Below, in pieces: positions 18,750 through 26,824 of a stretch of 64,000 nucleotides of DNA. The stretch is taken from assembly GCA_022482495.1 (NCBI GenBank), contig JAKVPA010000011.1, forward strand, positions 1 through 64,000, read 5' to 3'. Each line of letters starts with the position of its first letter. The stretch's first letter is position 1. The notes below the pieces were generated by a model, which saw only the letters and a list, made by a program, of their open reading frames with translations, searched no databases and had not been told where the DNA came from. The position numbers were made by a program, and so were the translations under genes. Source of the DNA: Sphaerochaeta sp. (GTDB taxonomy: Bacteria; Spirochaetota; Spirochaetia; Sphaerochaetales; Sphaerochaetaceae).

Positions 18750-19646
18750 TCAGTTTGCTTCCCGGGCGACGGGGAGGACGGTGTACTTGGGGATGACGCG
18801 GCAGGGGTGGTAGCTGAGTTTGCTCTGCCTCAGCCCCATGTCCCCGACATCTTCCTCCCAGTTGATGTACTGGATCCGCTCATCGGCAAACCGTTTGGCG
18901 AATTCATGGCTGATCATCTCGCAGGCGCCTTTGATCTTGTGGTCGGCCTTCTCGATGTGGACGTACAGCGTATCCTTGACGATCTCCCCCATGGAGAAGG
19001 CGCGGATGGTACCCTCGGAGCGGAGTACGCCCCCCAGCATCCCATAGACATCGTTGTGGTCCAGCACCTCGAACACCTTCGCCTGTTCTTCCTTGAAGAC
19101 CTGGGAGTTCTTTTCGTCGATCAGGCCGGAGGAAAGATAGAATTCCTTCACCTGGGGAATGTCCTGTTCCGTCAGATCGGTGAATGTGTATCCGGGGTGG
19201 CTCTTTTTGAAGAAATCAATGTCGTTGCGTTTGCCATGGAACTTTCTTCCCGCCAGCGTCAGCAACTCCTCTTTGGCGTACAGGTAGTCCCCCCAATCGG
19301 GTTCGGGAAGTTCCTGGATGGGAAAGTAGGAGTTGATCATGGCGACATCATCGTCGGTCATCGTGCAGAACGCCACAGGGATGTCCATCACGGCGCAGTA
19401 CTGGTCGATCTCAGCCAGCGCCGCGTGGATGTCTGGTCCCAGGGGGAGCATGAAGCAGGGCTTTCCTTCGTTGTTCAGTTCCTTGATCACCAAGGTATCA
19501 TGAAACAGGGCGTATTCCGCCTGATAATAGTCCCTCCACATGAAGAGACCGCCGACGGTATAGTCGCAGGTGCGGCTTACCGCATAGTCGAAGAACGGAC
19601 GGACGACGGCAATGTCTTCCAGTCCGAGCGGCTTGAACTTAAGCAT
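18750..19646 (-). CDS. DUF2156 (phosphatidylglycerol lysyltransferase C-terminal-like) acyl/aminoacyl transferase
   Basis: 298 residues with a GNAT-type fold related to the C-terminal domain of MprF. Recognisable parts are the early SRTCDYTVGGLFMWRDYY, the middle LAGRKFHGKRNDIDFFKKSHPGY, and the end YINWEEDVGDMGLRQSKLSYHP, a strong DUF2156 signature. There is no membrane part, unlike full MprF, so it is a soluble stand-alone version; the substrate is unknown. The ATG at 19646 follows AAAGGGG; a GC-rich inverted repeat around 19647-19668 could mask it. Confidence 0.8.
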   Translation of the reverse strand: MLKFKPLGLEDIAVVRPFFDYAVSRTCDYTVGGLFMWRDYYQAEYALFHDTLVIKELNNEGKPCFMLPLGPDIHAALAEIDQYCAVMDIPVAFCTMTDDDVAMINSYFPIQELPEPDWGDYLYAKEELLTLAGRKFHGKRNDIDFFKKSHPGYTFTDLTEQDIPQVKEFYLSSGLIDEKNSQVFKEEQAKVFEVLDHNDVYGMLGGVLRSEGTIRAFSMGEIVKDTLYVHIEKADHKIKGACEMISHEFAKRFADERIQYINWEEDVGDMGLRQSKLSYHPCRVIPKYTVLPVAREAN

Positions 19647-19780
19647 GGGGCCCCTTTGCGGGGCCGGCTAAGTGGATGGCCATACAGCTCCTCGTATTCG
19701 CTTTGAAGAATCGATTATCTGATGGTGATACTACCAATTTCATCAGGAAAGTCAATATGGGGGGAAAGGGTGGACTTTGC

Positions 19781-19809
19781 TTGCAGTTTCCCGCCTTTCT
19801 GTCTATGAT
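19781..19809 (+). promoter_or_regulatory. metG promoter with leaderless spacing
   Basis: -35 TTGCAG (19781-19786), 17-bp spacer, -10 TATGAT (19804-19809). The expected +1 is 19816, one base before the metG ATG. No Shine-Dalgarno precedes the start. Confidence 0.55.
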
Positions 19810-19816
19810 TGTCCGT

Positions 19817-22051
19817 ATGAAAAAACGTCTGGTCACTTCCGCATTGCCGTATGTCAACAACATCCCGCACCTGGGGAACCTGCTGCAGGTGCTTTCCGCC
19901 GATGTCTTCGCCCGTTTCTGCCGTTCCAAAGGGTATGAGACCCTGTATGTCTGTGGTACGGACGAATATGGGACCGCCACGGAAACCCGTGCCATCCAGG
20001 AACATGTCACACCCAGGGAACTGTGCGACCATTACCACAAGATCCATCGGGACATCTATCGCTGGTTCAACATCAGCTTTGATTATTTCGGGCGTACCAG
20101 TACTCCGAAACAGACGGAGATCGTCCAGGATATTTTCCGCCGGGTGTATGATGCCGGCTACATCACCGAGCATGAGCAGGAGCAGCTGTACTGCCCCCAC
20201 TGCCAGCGGTTCCTGGCTGACCGCCTGGTGGAGGGCACCTGTCCCCACTGCGGTTCCGACAAGGCGAGGGGGGACCAGTGCGACAATTGCCAGACGTTGC
20301 TTGACCCCACCGAGTTGATCAACCCGAAGTGTTCCGTCTGCGGCACCACGCCGGAGCTCAGGAAGACCAAGCACCTGTACATCAACCTTCCCAAGGCGTT
20401 GCCGCTTCTGGAGAAGTGGATGGAGAAAGCGTCGGTGGATGGCTTTTGGGCGAACAACGCCATCCAGGTGACGAAGAGCTGGATTCGTGACGGACTGAAG
20501 GAGCGGGCCATCACCCGCGACCTGAAGTGGGGGATTCCCGTTCCGATGAAAGGGTACGAGGACAAGGTGTTCTACGTGTGGTTCGACGCCCCGATCGGCT
20601 ATGTGTCCATCAGCGCGTACGCCACGGAAGATTGGAAGAAGTGGTGGTTTGATCCTGAGCACACCGAACTGTTCCAGTTCATTGGCAAGGACAACATTCC
20701 GTTCCATACGGTGATCTTCCCCTCCTGCCAGTTGGCCACCGGCCAGAACTGGACGATGCTCCATCACATGAGCTCCACCGAATACCTGAACTACGAAGGT
20801 GGGAAGTTCTCCAAATCCAACGGCATCGGCATTTTCGGCAACGATGTGGAATCAACGGGCATTCCCGCCGACGTGTGGCGGTTCTACCTGTACTACAACC
20901 GTCCGGAAACCAGTGATTTCACCTTCACCTGGCAGGATTTTCAGGAGAAGGTCAACAAGGAGTTGATCGGCAACCTGTCAAATCTGGTCAATCGGACGCT
21001 GACGTTCACCAAGAAATTCATGGACGGTCATCTGGACGCAGGAGCGGTGGATGAGACGTTCCACCAAACGGCGCTGGAGTATGAGAAACGGATCGATGCG
21101 TTGATGGAACGGGCCGACGAACGTGAAGCCCTCCGGACCATTCTGGAGCTTTCGTCCGCCGGCAACAAGCTGTTCCAGGACAGCGAGCCGTGGAAACTGC
21201 GCACCACCGATCCTGTCCAGGCAGAGAAGATGCTCCGCACCCTGACCTGGTTGATCAGGGATCTGGGGGTGATGTGCGCGCCGTACATGCCGACTACCGC
21301 GGAGAAGCTGCTTGGTTTCATCGGCCAGGAGAAGGCCACGTGGAAGGATCTGGGCGCCTGGGGTGGGGCGGTGGATGTCGGTGAAGTTTCCTTGTTGTTC
21401 TCCCGTCTGGAGGATGAGACGATCGCCACACTCAGAGAGCGGTTCTCCGGAAGCCAGAAAGAACGGGAAGCCAAGGAACATGCCGCACAAGCGGCGGAAG
21501 AAGCAAAGAAAGGGGGGGAACTCATGTTGGATCCATCAAAAAGCATCGCGGAGCAATTCTCCGAGCATGTCATTCTGAAAGTTGCGAAGATCACCAATGT
21601 CGAGAAGCATCCTGGCGGGGATAAACTGTTCATCCTTACGTTGGACGTCGGAGAAGAAGAACCGAGGACCATCGTCAGTTCCATTGTGCCGTTCTACAAG
21701 GCGGAGGAACTGCAGGATCATCACATCGTGCTGGTCTCAAACCTCAAGCCGGCCAATTTCCGCGGGGTGAAGAGCTGTGGAATGTTGCTTGCCGCCACCG
21801 ATCCTACCGCCGCCGATCCGCACAGCACCTGCGAAGTGTTGTTCCCCGATGACATTCCGGTCGGCACGGTGCTGGAGCCCCAAGGGTATGCCGAGCCGAC
21901 GGAAAAACTGAGCTATGTCAAACCGGACATGTTCTTCTCCATGCCTCTGTCCACCCATGACGGCGTGCTCACCGTCGATGAAAAGCCGGTGATGAGCAAA
22001 GACGGGCTGACGGTTCACGCGAAGAAGTACCTGAACGGCCCGGTGGGCTGA
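19817..22051 (+). CDS. metG: Methionyl-tRNA synthetase with C-terminal tRNA-binding domain
   Basis: 744 residues. The class I signature reads PYVNNIPHLGNL at 10-21 (HIGH-like) and KFSKSNGIG near 335 (KMSKS). Between them the zinc knuckle region has four Cys pairs (CPHC, CPHC, CDNC, CSVC), the two-zinc type. After the anticodon domain comes a charged Ala/Glu-rich linker, and residues of about 640-744 form the Trbp111/EMAP-like OB fold (VAKITNVEKHPGGDKLFILTLD, CGMLLAA) used for dimerisation and tRNA binding. The start is the ATG at 19817; a longer in-frame extension is non-coding. Its stop overlaps the next start as TGATG. Confidence 0.96.
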   Translation: MKKRLVTSALPYVNNIPHLGNLLQVLSADVFARFCRSKGYETLYVCGTDEYGTATETRAIQEHVTPRELCDHYHKIHRDIYRWFNISFDYFGRTSTPKQTEIVQDIFRRVYDAGYITEHEQEQLYCPHCQRFLADRLVEGTCPHCGSDKARGDQCDNCQTLLDPTELINPKCSVCGTTPELRKTKHLYINLPKALPLLEKWMEKASVDGFWANNAIQVTKSWIRDGLKERAITRDLKWGIPVPMKGYEDKVFYVWFDAPIGYVSISAYATEDWKKWWFDPEHTELFQFIGKDNIPFHTVIFPSCQLATGQNWTMLHHMSSTEYLNYEGGKFSKSNGIGIFGNDVESTGIPADVWRFYLYYNRPETSDFTFTWQDFQEKVNKELIGNLSNLVNRTLTFTKKFMDGHLDAGAVDETFHQTALEYEKRIDALMERADEREALRTILELSSAGNKLFQDSEPWKLRTTDPVQAEKMLRTLTWLIRDLGVMCAPYMPTTAEKLLGFIGQEKATWKDLGAWGGAVDVGEVSLLFSRLEDETIATLRERFSGSQKEREAKEHAAQAAEEAKKGGELMLDPSKSIAEQFSEHVILKVAKITNVEKHPGGDKLFILTLDVGEEEPRTIVSSIVPFYKAEELQDHHIVLVSNLKPANFRGVKSCGMLLAATDPTAADPHSTCEVLFPDDIPVGTVLEPQGYAEPTEKLSYVKPDMFFSMPLSTHDGVLTVDEKPVMSKDGLTVHAKKYLNGPVG

Positions 22052-23010
22052 TGTTCCTTTCTCCCATCCCGATGGAGGAGTTGGATGGGAACCTCTGCAT
22101 GCAGAGTTCCTATTGGGCTCGCCTGAAGGAGAAGCATGGGTGGGAGGCGTATGCGTTCCGCATGCGCAAATCCACCCTGCTGGTGTTGGTGCGCAGGTTC
22201 CTGCGGTTCTTCACCTTTGCCTACGTTCCGTTCGGACCTCAGGAGGATGTGGATCTTTCTCGTCTTTCCCGTCAATTGGTTCCTTTTCTTCCCAAACACC
22301 TGTTCGTCATCCGCTACGATCTTCCCTATGGAAGTGGGGCGGAAGGTCGGTCATTGGTCGTCCAACAGGAAAGCGTCCAACCGGACGCCACCGTGGTGAT
22401 CGACCTGAAGCCGGGGTATGAGACGGTCTGTTCCGGTTATCGGCAACGGGCACGCCGTGCACTGCAGAAGAGCAAGGATCGTGTGTTGGTGAAGCTGTGG
22501 GACGGGGACGAGGAAACGTTCCGTCAGTGGTACGGAGTGTACCTGGAGACGGGAAGCCGGGATGGGTTTTCCACCCGCAGTGAAGCGTATCTCAGGGATG
22601 TGCTCTCCCTCTCTGATGCCAAGGTGGAGTCCCGCCTGTTTGTCGCGTGGCGTGACGGGAAGGTGGTGGGAGGAACGATCCTGCTGGCCAACCAGAGGGA
22701 AGCGATCTATCTGTTCGGCGCTTCGAAGCGGATGCCGGACTGTACCTGCAGTTACGCGTTGCAGGACGCGATGATCCAGTACAGTATCCAGACAGGCCGT
22801 ACGGTGTATGATCTGTTCGGCGTCAGTGGAAATGACGGCAGAGGATCGCACTTGGCGTCATTGGATTTGTTCAAGACTGCGTTTGGGGGGCGGAGGATTG
22901 CCCGGCGTCCGACGTGTGACTGGCCTGCCGACCGCCTCGTCTATGCGTTGTTTTCTTCTGCGGAGAAGATCCGCTATCGCCACAGCCGAGGCGCTTCACC
23001 TCGGCAATGA
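22051..23010 (+). CDS. FemAB/FemX-type peptidoglycan interpeptide bridge transferase
   Basis: 319 residues with the double GNAT fold of Fem transferases, which add amino acids to the lipid II side chain from aminoacyl-tRNA. The block VVIDLKPGYETVCSGYRQRARRALQKS is the conserved helix before the second domain; GTILLANQREAIYLFGAS is the second GNAT core; and TVYDLFGVSGNDGRGSHLASLDLFKTAFGG is the signature C-terminal part. Coupled to metG by TGATG, which suggests both are expressed together. Its last 140 bases are antisense to the end of murD. Confidence 0.85.
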   Translation: MFLSPIPMEELDGNLCMQSSYWARLKEKHGWEAYAFRMRKSTLLVLVRRFLRFFTFAYVPFGPQEDVDLSRLSRQLVPFLPKHLFVIRYDLPYGSGAEGRSLVVQQESVQPDATVVIDLKPGYETVCSGYRQRARRALQKSKDRVLVKLWDGDEETFRQWYGVYLETGSRDGFSTRSEAYLRDVLSLSDAKVESRLFVAWRDGKVVGGTILLANQREAIYLFGASKRMPDCTCSYALQDAMIQYSIQTGRTVYDLFGVSGNDGRGSHLASLDLFKTAFGGRRIARRPTCDWPADRLVYALFSSAEKIRYRHSRGASPRQ

Positions 23011-24283
23011 ACCGGTCTCCCCGGTCAAATTCATTGGTAAACAGCTCAAACGAAGCGCAACCCGGAGAAAGGATCACCATGTCGGGGTGCTCCGGATGCG
23101 CTGCGGCGTCTTGCTTGGCTGATGAGAACGCCTGTTCCACCGCTTCCTTCATGGTGGCGAACGGCCCTTGGAACGGAATCTTCCGTTCCTCAAGAAGCGG
23201 GATCAGCTTGCGGGTGGTGAAGGAGCCGTCCAGTAACGTGACGCTTCCCGCCTGGGCCAGGTCATCGGCCATCGCATCGGCGGAAAGGTTTTTGTCCGTT
23301 CCCCCGGTGATCAGGTGGATCGTCGCCATCCGGTAATGGGACAGGGAGAAATGGACCGCCTCGGCGATCGTCGCGGCGCTGTCATTGATGAACGTGATTC
23401 CGTCGACGACACATACCAGTTGGCAACGGTGAGGGACGCCGGGGAAGGTGGAGAGGGCGGTCTTGACCGCTCTGGGTTTGAAAGAAAGCGCCGTGAGGGC
23501 GAGAGCCGCGGATCTCAGGGTGTCCGGGCAGGCCGAAGGAGCTTTGTCCAGCGAGCGGACCCTGCGTTTGTCGATGTGGCAGGAAGATGCCACCACGTCG
23601 ACCAGTTCCGGAGGGACGATGATCACGCCATCCCCTTTCTGGAACAGCTTCAGCTTGTCCTCCAGATAGTGCTGCATCGAGTCATAGCTGTTTTGGTGGT
23701 CAGGATAAAACGAGGTGAGGATCGTCGCGGAAAACGGCGGCATGGCGTCTCCCAACGCCGCATAGGTGTCGCGGATCTGCCAGGAACTCATTTCGATGAT
23801 CAGGTATTCTGGAACGGGCTTTTCTTTCTTCTCCCATGAAGAAAGGACGGTGAACGCGCTGATGCCCATGTTGCCGCACAGCTGTGTCTGGTGGCCCAGA
23901 TGGGTCAGGGCATGGGAGATGGCGAAGCAGGTGGTTGTTTTTCCCTTGGTTCCGGTGACGACAATCGTCTTGATGATGGAAAATTCGGGGGAAGTGAACA
24001 GATAATACATGTCGTTGCGTACCAGCTTGGCGTCTTTGAGCAACGGATTATCCGGGGGGATGGACGGGTTTTTGATGACGACGTCCGCCCAGCGGAAATC
24101 CTCTTCCCTGTGCTGGCCGGTGATGCAGACGGCACCGCGTTTGGTCAACGCGTCGACCTCGTCTTTCAATTGCTCGCCGCCTTTCAGGTCGGTGACGCGC
24201 ACCTGTTCCCCATGGTCCAGAAAATACTGGGCCGCGGCATAACCGCCTCCGTTGACCCCCAGGCCGAATACCAGTACGTTCAT
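22871..24283 (-). CDS. murD: UDP-N-acetylmuramoylalanine--D-glutamate ligase
   Basis: 470 residues. N-terminal Rossmann strand MNVLVFGLGVNGGG, ATP loop IVVTGTKGKTTTCFAISHAL, EMSSWQI (Mg site), a middle TILTSFYPDHQNSYDSMQHY, and the C-terminal FINDSAATIAEA, GGTDKN and LSPGCASFELF blocks, all in MurD order. It adds D-Glu to UDP-MurNAc-L-Ala in the cytoplasm. The ATG at 24283 is preferred: on the minus strand TTGTCC-17-TATCAT predicts +1 at 24284, leaving no leader; an ATG three codons upstream is the alternative. A ~37-residue Ser/Thr/Gln-rich tail after EVKRL looks like read-through into the opposite strand of the FemAB gene. Confidence 0.92.
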   Translation of the reverse strand: MNVLVFGLGVNGGGYAAAQYFLDHGEQVRVTDLKGGEQLKDEVDALTKRGAVCITGQHREEDFRWADVVIKNPSIPPDNPLLKDAKLVRNDMYYLFTSPEFSIIKTIVVTGTKGKTTTCFAISHALTHLGHQTQLCGNMGISAFTVLSSWEKKEKPVPEYLIIEMSSWQIRDTYAALGDAMPPFSATILTSFYPDHQNSYDSMQHYLEDKLKLFQKGDGVIIVPPELVDVVASSCHIDKRRVRSLDKAPSACPDTLRSAALALTALSFKPRAVKTALSTFPGVPHRCQLVCVVDGITFINDSAATIAEAVHFSLSHYRMATIHLITGGTDKNLSADAMADDLAQAGSVTLLDGSFTTRKLIPLLEERKIPFQGPFATMKEAVEQAFSSAKQDAAAHPEHPDMVILSPGCASFELFTNEFDRGDRFIAEVKRLGCGDSGSSPQKKTTHRRGGRQASHTSDAGQSSAPQTQS

Positions 24284-24290
24284 CAGCTTC

Positions 24291-24319
24291 ATGATACCAG
24301 ACTGGGGGAAAGGGGACAA
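24291..24319 (-). promoter_or_regulatory. murD promoter with leaderless spacing
   Basis: On the minus strand -35 TTGTCC (24319-24314), 17-bp spacer, -10 TATCAT (24296-24291). +1 is predicted at 24284, one base from the ATG at 24283. The divergent promoter of the bS22-like gene starts 31 bp away. Confidence 0.55.
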
Positions 24320-24349
24320 GACCGACTGGGGAAAAAGATCGTGTTCCTC

Positions 24350-24378
24350 TTGACGCAAGGGGGGTATCTTCGCATAAT
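24350..24378 (+). promoter_or_regulatory. Promoter of the bS22-like gene
   Basis: -35 TTGACG (24350-24355), 17-bp spacer, -10 CATAAT (24373-24378). Start near 24385, giving a ~50-nt leader with AAGGAG before the GTG start. One of the best promoters in the window. Confidence 0.72.
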
Positions 24379-24434
24379 GGTCGGGTAATTATGTCCGACT
24401 TCCGTAAAATCGGAATAGGAGAAGGAGCTCAACT

Positions 24435-24524
24435 GTGCCTTGCGGTAGAAAAAGAAAAAAGCATAAGATCGCCACACACAAGCGGAAAAAACGCCTTCGG
24501 ATGATGAGGCACAAGAAGAAGTAA
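24435..24524 (+). CDS. bS22/mS38-like small ribosomal protein (AURKAIP1/COX24 domain)
   Basis: A 29-codon gene, GTG start, with AAGGAG eight bases upstream. The product is extremely basic: MPCGRKRKKHKIATHKRKKR followed by LRMMRHKKK. This matches the AURKAIP1/COX24 domain (mitoribosomal mS38) that in some bacteria is the small-subunit protein bS22 sitting near the decoding centre; the HKIATHKRKKRLR core is the family hallmark. It is a complete transcription unit: strong promoter, ribosome site, gene, then a clear terminator 33 bases after the stop. It lies just before the rpsF ribosomal operon, which supports a ribosomal role. Function is inferred from family resemblance only. Confidence 0.82.
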   Translation: MPCGRKRKKHKIATHKRKKRLRMMRHKKK

Positions 24525-24556
24525 TTCCCGCTTGGTGATCAAGCTTACCAAACAAA

Positions 24557-24588
24557 AATCCGTCGGTCGCTCCGGCGGATTTTTTTTG
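24557..24588 (+). terminator. Terminator of the bS22-like gene
   Basis: A 10-bp stem AATCCGTCGG / CCGGCGGATT (one G-T pair) with loop TCGCT is followed by a run of T. It separates the small gene from the rpsF operon promoter. Confidence 0.88.
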
Positions 24589-24609
24589 GTCTGATACCCA
24601 TGGTCTGTT

Positions 24610-24696
24610 TTGTTGACCTTTTTCCCGATTGTATGGTAAGGTGTAATGTAACCTCTTTATCCACCTTGAGGTGGATCATTTAGTCCGCAAGGAGGA
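24610..24696 (+). promoter_or_regulatory. rpsF promoter/leader with hairpin before the ribosome site
   Basis: A possible promoter is TTGTTG (24610-24615), 16-bp spacer, TATGGT (24632-24637). The leader then holds TCCACCT-TG-AGGTGGA (24660-24675), a perfect 7-bp stem, followed by TAGTCCGCAAGGAGG. Many rpsF leaders bind the S6:S18 dimer for autoregulation through a hairpin with a CCG element. The CCG here lies outside the stem, so the match is only suggestive. Confidence 0.4.
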
Positions 24697-24699
24697 ACC

Positions 24700-24981
24700 A
24701 TGAGAAATTATGAGTTCACCGTCATCTTCGACGGAGAAGATGAGAAATCGAAGAAGGGCTTGGAAGCGGTCGCAGAGATGTTCAAGAACGCGAACGTGAC
24801 GATCACCAAGCAGGATGACATGGGAATCAGGCAGTTCGCCTATCCCATCAAGAAACAAGACAAAGGTCATTACGTCTATTACGAGCTGCAGGCCGAACCG
24901 ACGTCGATGGACGAGTTCGAGAAAGAGTTGCAACTTAATCCGAACGTATTGAAATACCTGTTCGTCAACAAGAGCAAGTAA
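24700..24981 (+). CDS. rpsF: 30S ribosomal protein bS6
   Basis: 93 residues, normal length. MRNYEFTVIFDGE opens the ferredoxin-like fold; GIRQFAYPIKKQDKGHYVYYEL is the conserved middle; the end NPNVLKYLFVNKSK is typical. It binds bS18 and 16S helix 22-23 in the platform of the small subunit. AAGGAGG lies ahead of the ATG. First gene of the rpsF-ssb-rpsR-DUF2232-rplI-dnaB operon. Confidence 0.97.
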   Translation: MRNYEFTVIFDGEDEKSKKGLEAVAEMFKNANVTITKQDDMGIRQFAYPIKKQDKGHYVYYELQAEPTSMDEFEKELQLNPNVLKYLFVNKSK

Positions 24982-25001
24982 CAGAAAAGAGGAGGAATTC
25001 C

Positions 25002-25490
25002 ATGGCGACTGATTTGAACGTGGTAGCCCTTGTGGGTCGCCTTACCAGAGACGCCGAGATCCGCTATACACAGGGCGGTTCGGGGATCTGTCATTTTTCC
25101 ATCGCGGTCAACCGGAGAAAGAGGACGGGAGACAACCAGTGGGAGGATGAGGCGAACTTCTTTGACTGCTCACTGTTCGGAAAGACAGCCATTTCGATGC
25201 AACCCTATCTTCTGAAGGGCAAGCAGGTTTCCATTCTTGGCGAACTGCGCCAGGGCAAATGGGAATCGGACGGCCAGCAGAGGAGCAAGGTGGAGATCGT
25301 GGTGAATTCCCTCCAGTTGCTTGGGTCGAACCCCAACGCGTCTTCCTCGTATGGACAGAACTCTGCTCCATCCGCACCGAAGAGCGCGCCAAAGAGCACG
25401 CCAGAGACGGCGGCCGCTCCGCAGACAGCGGAGGAAGAACCGGCATCCGGTGGGCCTGACCAGTTCGATGACGACACGATTCCATTCTAA
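25002..25490 (+). CDS. ssb: Single-stranded DNA-binding protein
   Basis: 162 residues. OB fold with [35 protein letters not shown] and [14 protein letters not shown]. Then a low-complexity linker rich in Ala, Pro, Ser and Lys, and the acidic protein-docking tip DDDTIPF at the very end. AGAGGAGG precedes the ATG. Sits between rpsF and rpsR as in most bacteria. Confidence 0.97.
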   Translation: MATDLNVVALVGRLTRDAEIRYTQGGSGICHFSIAVNRRKRTGDNQWEDEANFFDCSLFGKTAISMQPYLLKGKQVSILGELRQGKWESDGQQRSKVEIVVNSLQLLGSNPNASSSYGQNSAPSAPKSAPKSTPETAAAPQTAEEEPASGGPDQFDDDTIPF

Positions 25491-25507
25491 TTCTAAGGAG
25501 CATACGC

Positions 25508-25825
25508 ATGAACGATCGCGATGAAAAAGATGAAGACCTCATGGATGATGAGGACATGATGGACAAAGGCGGCAAATATGACCGCAAAGGGAACGGCGGC
25601 ATGCATGGCAAGCCGATGTTCAAGAAGAAGATCTGCAAGTTCTGCACCCAGAAGAGCGAACCGGATTACAAGAATCCTGATCAGCTCCGCAGGTTCACTA
25701 CGGAACGGGGCAAGATTCTGCCCGCCCGCATCACGGGTTGCTGCGCCAAACATCAGCGCAAACTGACGGCGGAGATCAAGAAGGCGAGGGTTCTGGCCTA
25801 TCTGCCGTTCGAGAAGCCTTGGTGA
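25508..25825 (+). CDS. rpsR: 30S ribosomal protein bS18, with acidic N-terminal extension
   Basis: 105 residues. The core has [46 protein letters not shown] and RVLAYLPF. The cysteines in CKFC and GCCAKH give the zinc-type bS18. Ahead of the core is a 35-residue extension that is strikingly acidic ([20 protein letters not shown]) then Gly/Lys-rich; most bS18 proteins lack it. TAAGGAG precedes the ATG. Partner of bS6. Confidence 0.95.
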   Translation: MNDRDEKDEDLMDDEDMMDKGGKYDRKGNGGMHGKPMFKKKICKFCTQKSEPDYKNPDQLRRFTTERGKILPARITGCCAKHQRKLTAEIKKARVLAYLPFEKPW

Positions 25826-25834
25826 TGGAACGGT

Positions 25835-26824
25835 ATGACGGGACAAGACAAACGGAATGTTACGGCAACAGCCGTAGCAGTGGGCCTGAGCGTCCTCTTC
25901 TCGTATCTGGATCTGCTCTCTCTGCTGTACACCATTCCGGTAATCGTCGCCTCGTCATGGTACCGTGATGGGAGGAGGCTGCTTCCCGCAGCGGTCGCCG
26001 GGTTTCTGGTTGTCTCACTCACGTTGGTGAGCAACCGAGAGGCGTTCGGCACCGATTCGGGACGGTTGGCGATCCTCATCGCGTTGTTCATCCCTGTAGT
26101 GGTTTGGATTTCCGCTCTTCTCTGGATTGGGTTGGACGGAAAACGGTTTTTGACACGATTTTTGGCAAGTTCAGCGGTTCCGGTAATCGCTTCACTGGCG
26201 GTTCTTGTGGTATTTGCCGTACAGGCGGATGCCGCGAAGGTCTTGGATGGTTACTTTTCCAAGACGTTTGTGGACCTTTTCCAGGAAATCGCCATCCATG
26301 GCGAAGCGGATCCCGTCGTCAACGCGAACCTCACCAAGTTGTACCGCATGGTGGTGCAGGTGATGGGGGCGGTGTTGGGGCCTATGATGATGACCGTCTG
26401 TGGAGTGAATGCGTTCATCGCGCTTTCCATCCAACAGAAGGGTACCGTCAGGCTGACGGAAAAGGTGCTTACCTGGCGCCTTCCGCAGGATTGGGTCTGG
26501 GCGTTTCTGGGACTTTGGTTCACCGTGGCGCTTGGATACTTCCTTTCCTGGCCGTACCTGGTGAAGGCGTTGGTCATCAATGTGGCCTTGAGCGTCTCCC
26601 TCCTGTATGAGCTTCAGGGATTTGCCATCCTGCTGTTCTGGCTTCGGAAGCGTCATGTGACGCTGACAGCCGGCAAGCTGTTTGGATGGGTGATCGTGTT
26701 GGTGCTGTTCCTGCCAGGGATGAACATGGTGGGTGTCTTGGCGCTTCTCGTTGTGGGAGTGTTGGAGACATGGTTTGAATTTCGGAGAAAAGACAAGGAG
26801 ATTTCCTATGAAAATCATTCTTAA
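25835..26824 (+). CDS. DUF2232 (YybS-like) multi-pass membrane protein
   Basis: 329 residues with about eight hydrophobic segments (for example LLSLLYTIPVIVASSWY, VIASLAVLVVFAVQAD, VWAFLGLWFTVALGYFLSWPYL, LFGWVIVLVLFLPGMNMVGVL). The VMGAVLGPMMMTVCGVNAFIAL segment and later LYELQGFAILLFWLRKR are the regions of DUF2232/YybS proteins. Function is unknown. The position between rpsR and rplI is conserved in several phyla. Its last 17 bases overlap rplI, whose ribosome site lies inside it. Confidence 0.8.
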   Translation: MTGQDKRNVTATAVAVGLSVLFSYLDLLSLLYTIPVIVASSWYRDGRRLLPAAVAGFLVVSLTLVSNREAFGTDSGRLAILIALFIPVVVWISALLWIGLDGKRFLTRFLASSAVPVIASLAVLVVFAVQADAAKVLDGYFSKTFVDLFQEIAIHGEADPVVNANLTKLYRMVVQVMGAVLGPMMMTVCGVNAFIALSIQQKGTVRLTEKVLTWRLPQDWVWAFLGLWFTVALGYFLSWPYLVKALVINVALSVSLLYELQGFAILLFWLRKRHVTLTAGKLFGWVIVLVLFLPGMNMVGVLALLVVGVLETWFEFRRKDKEISYENHS

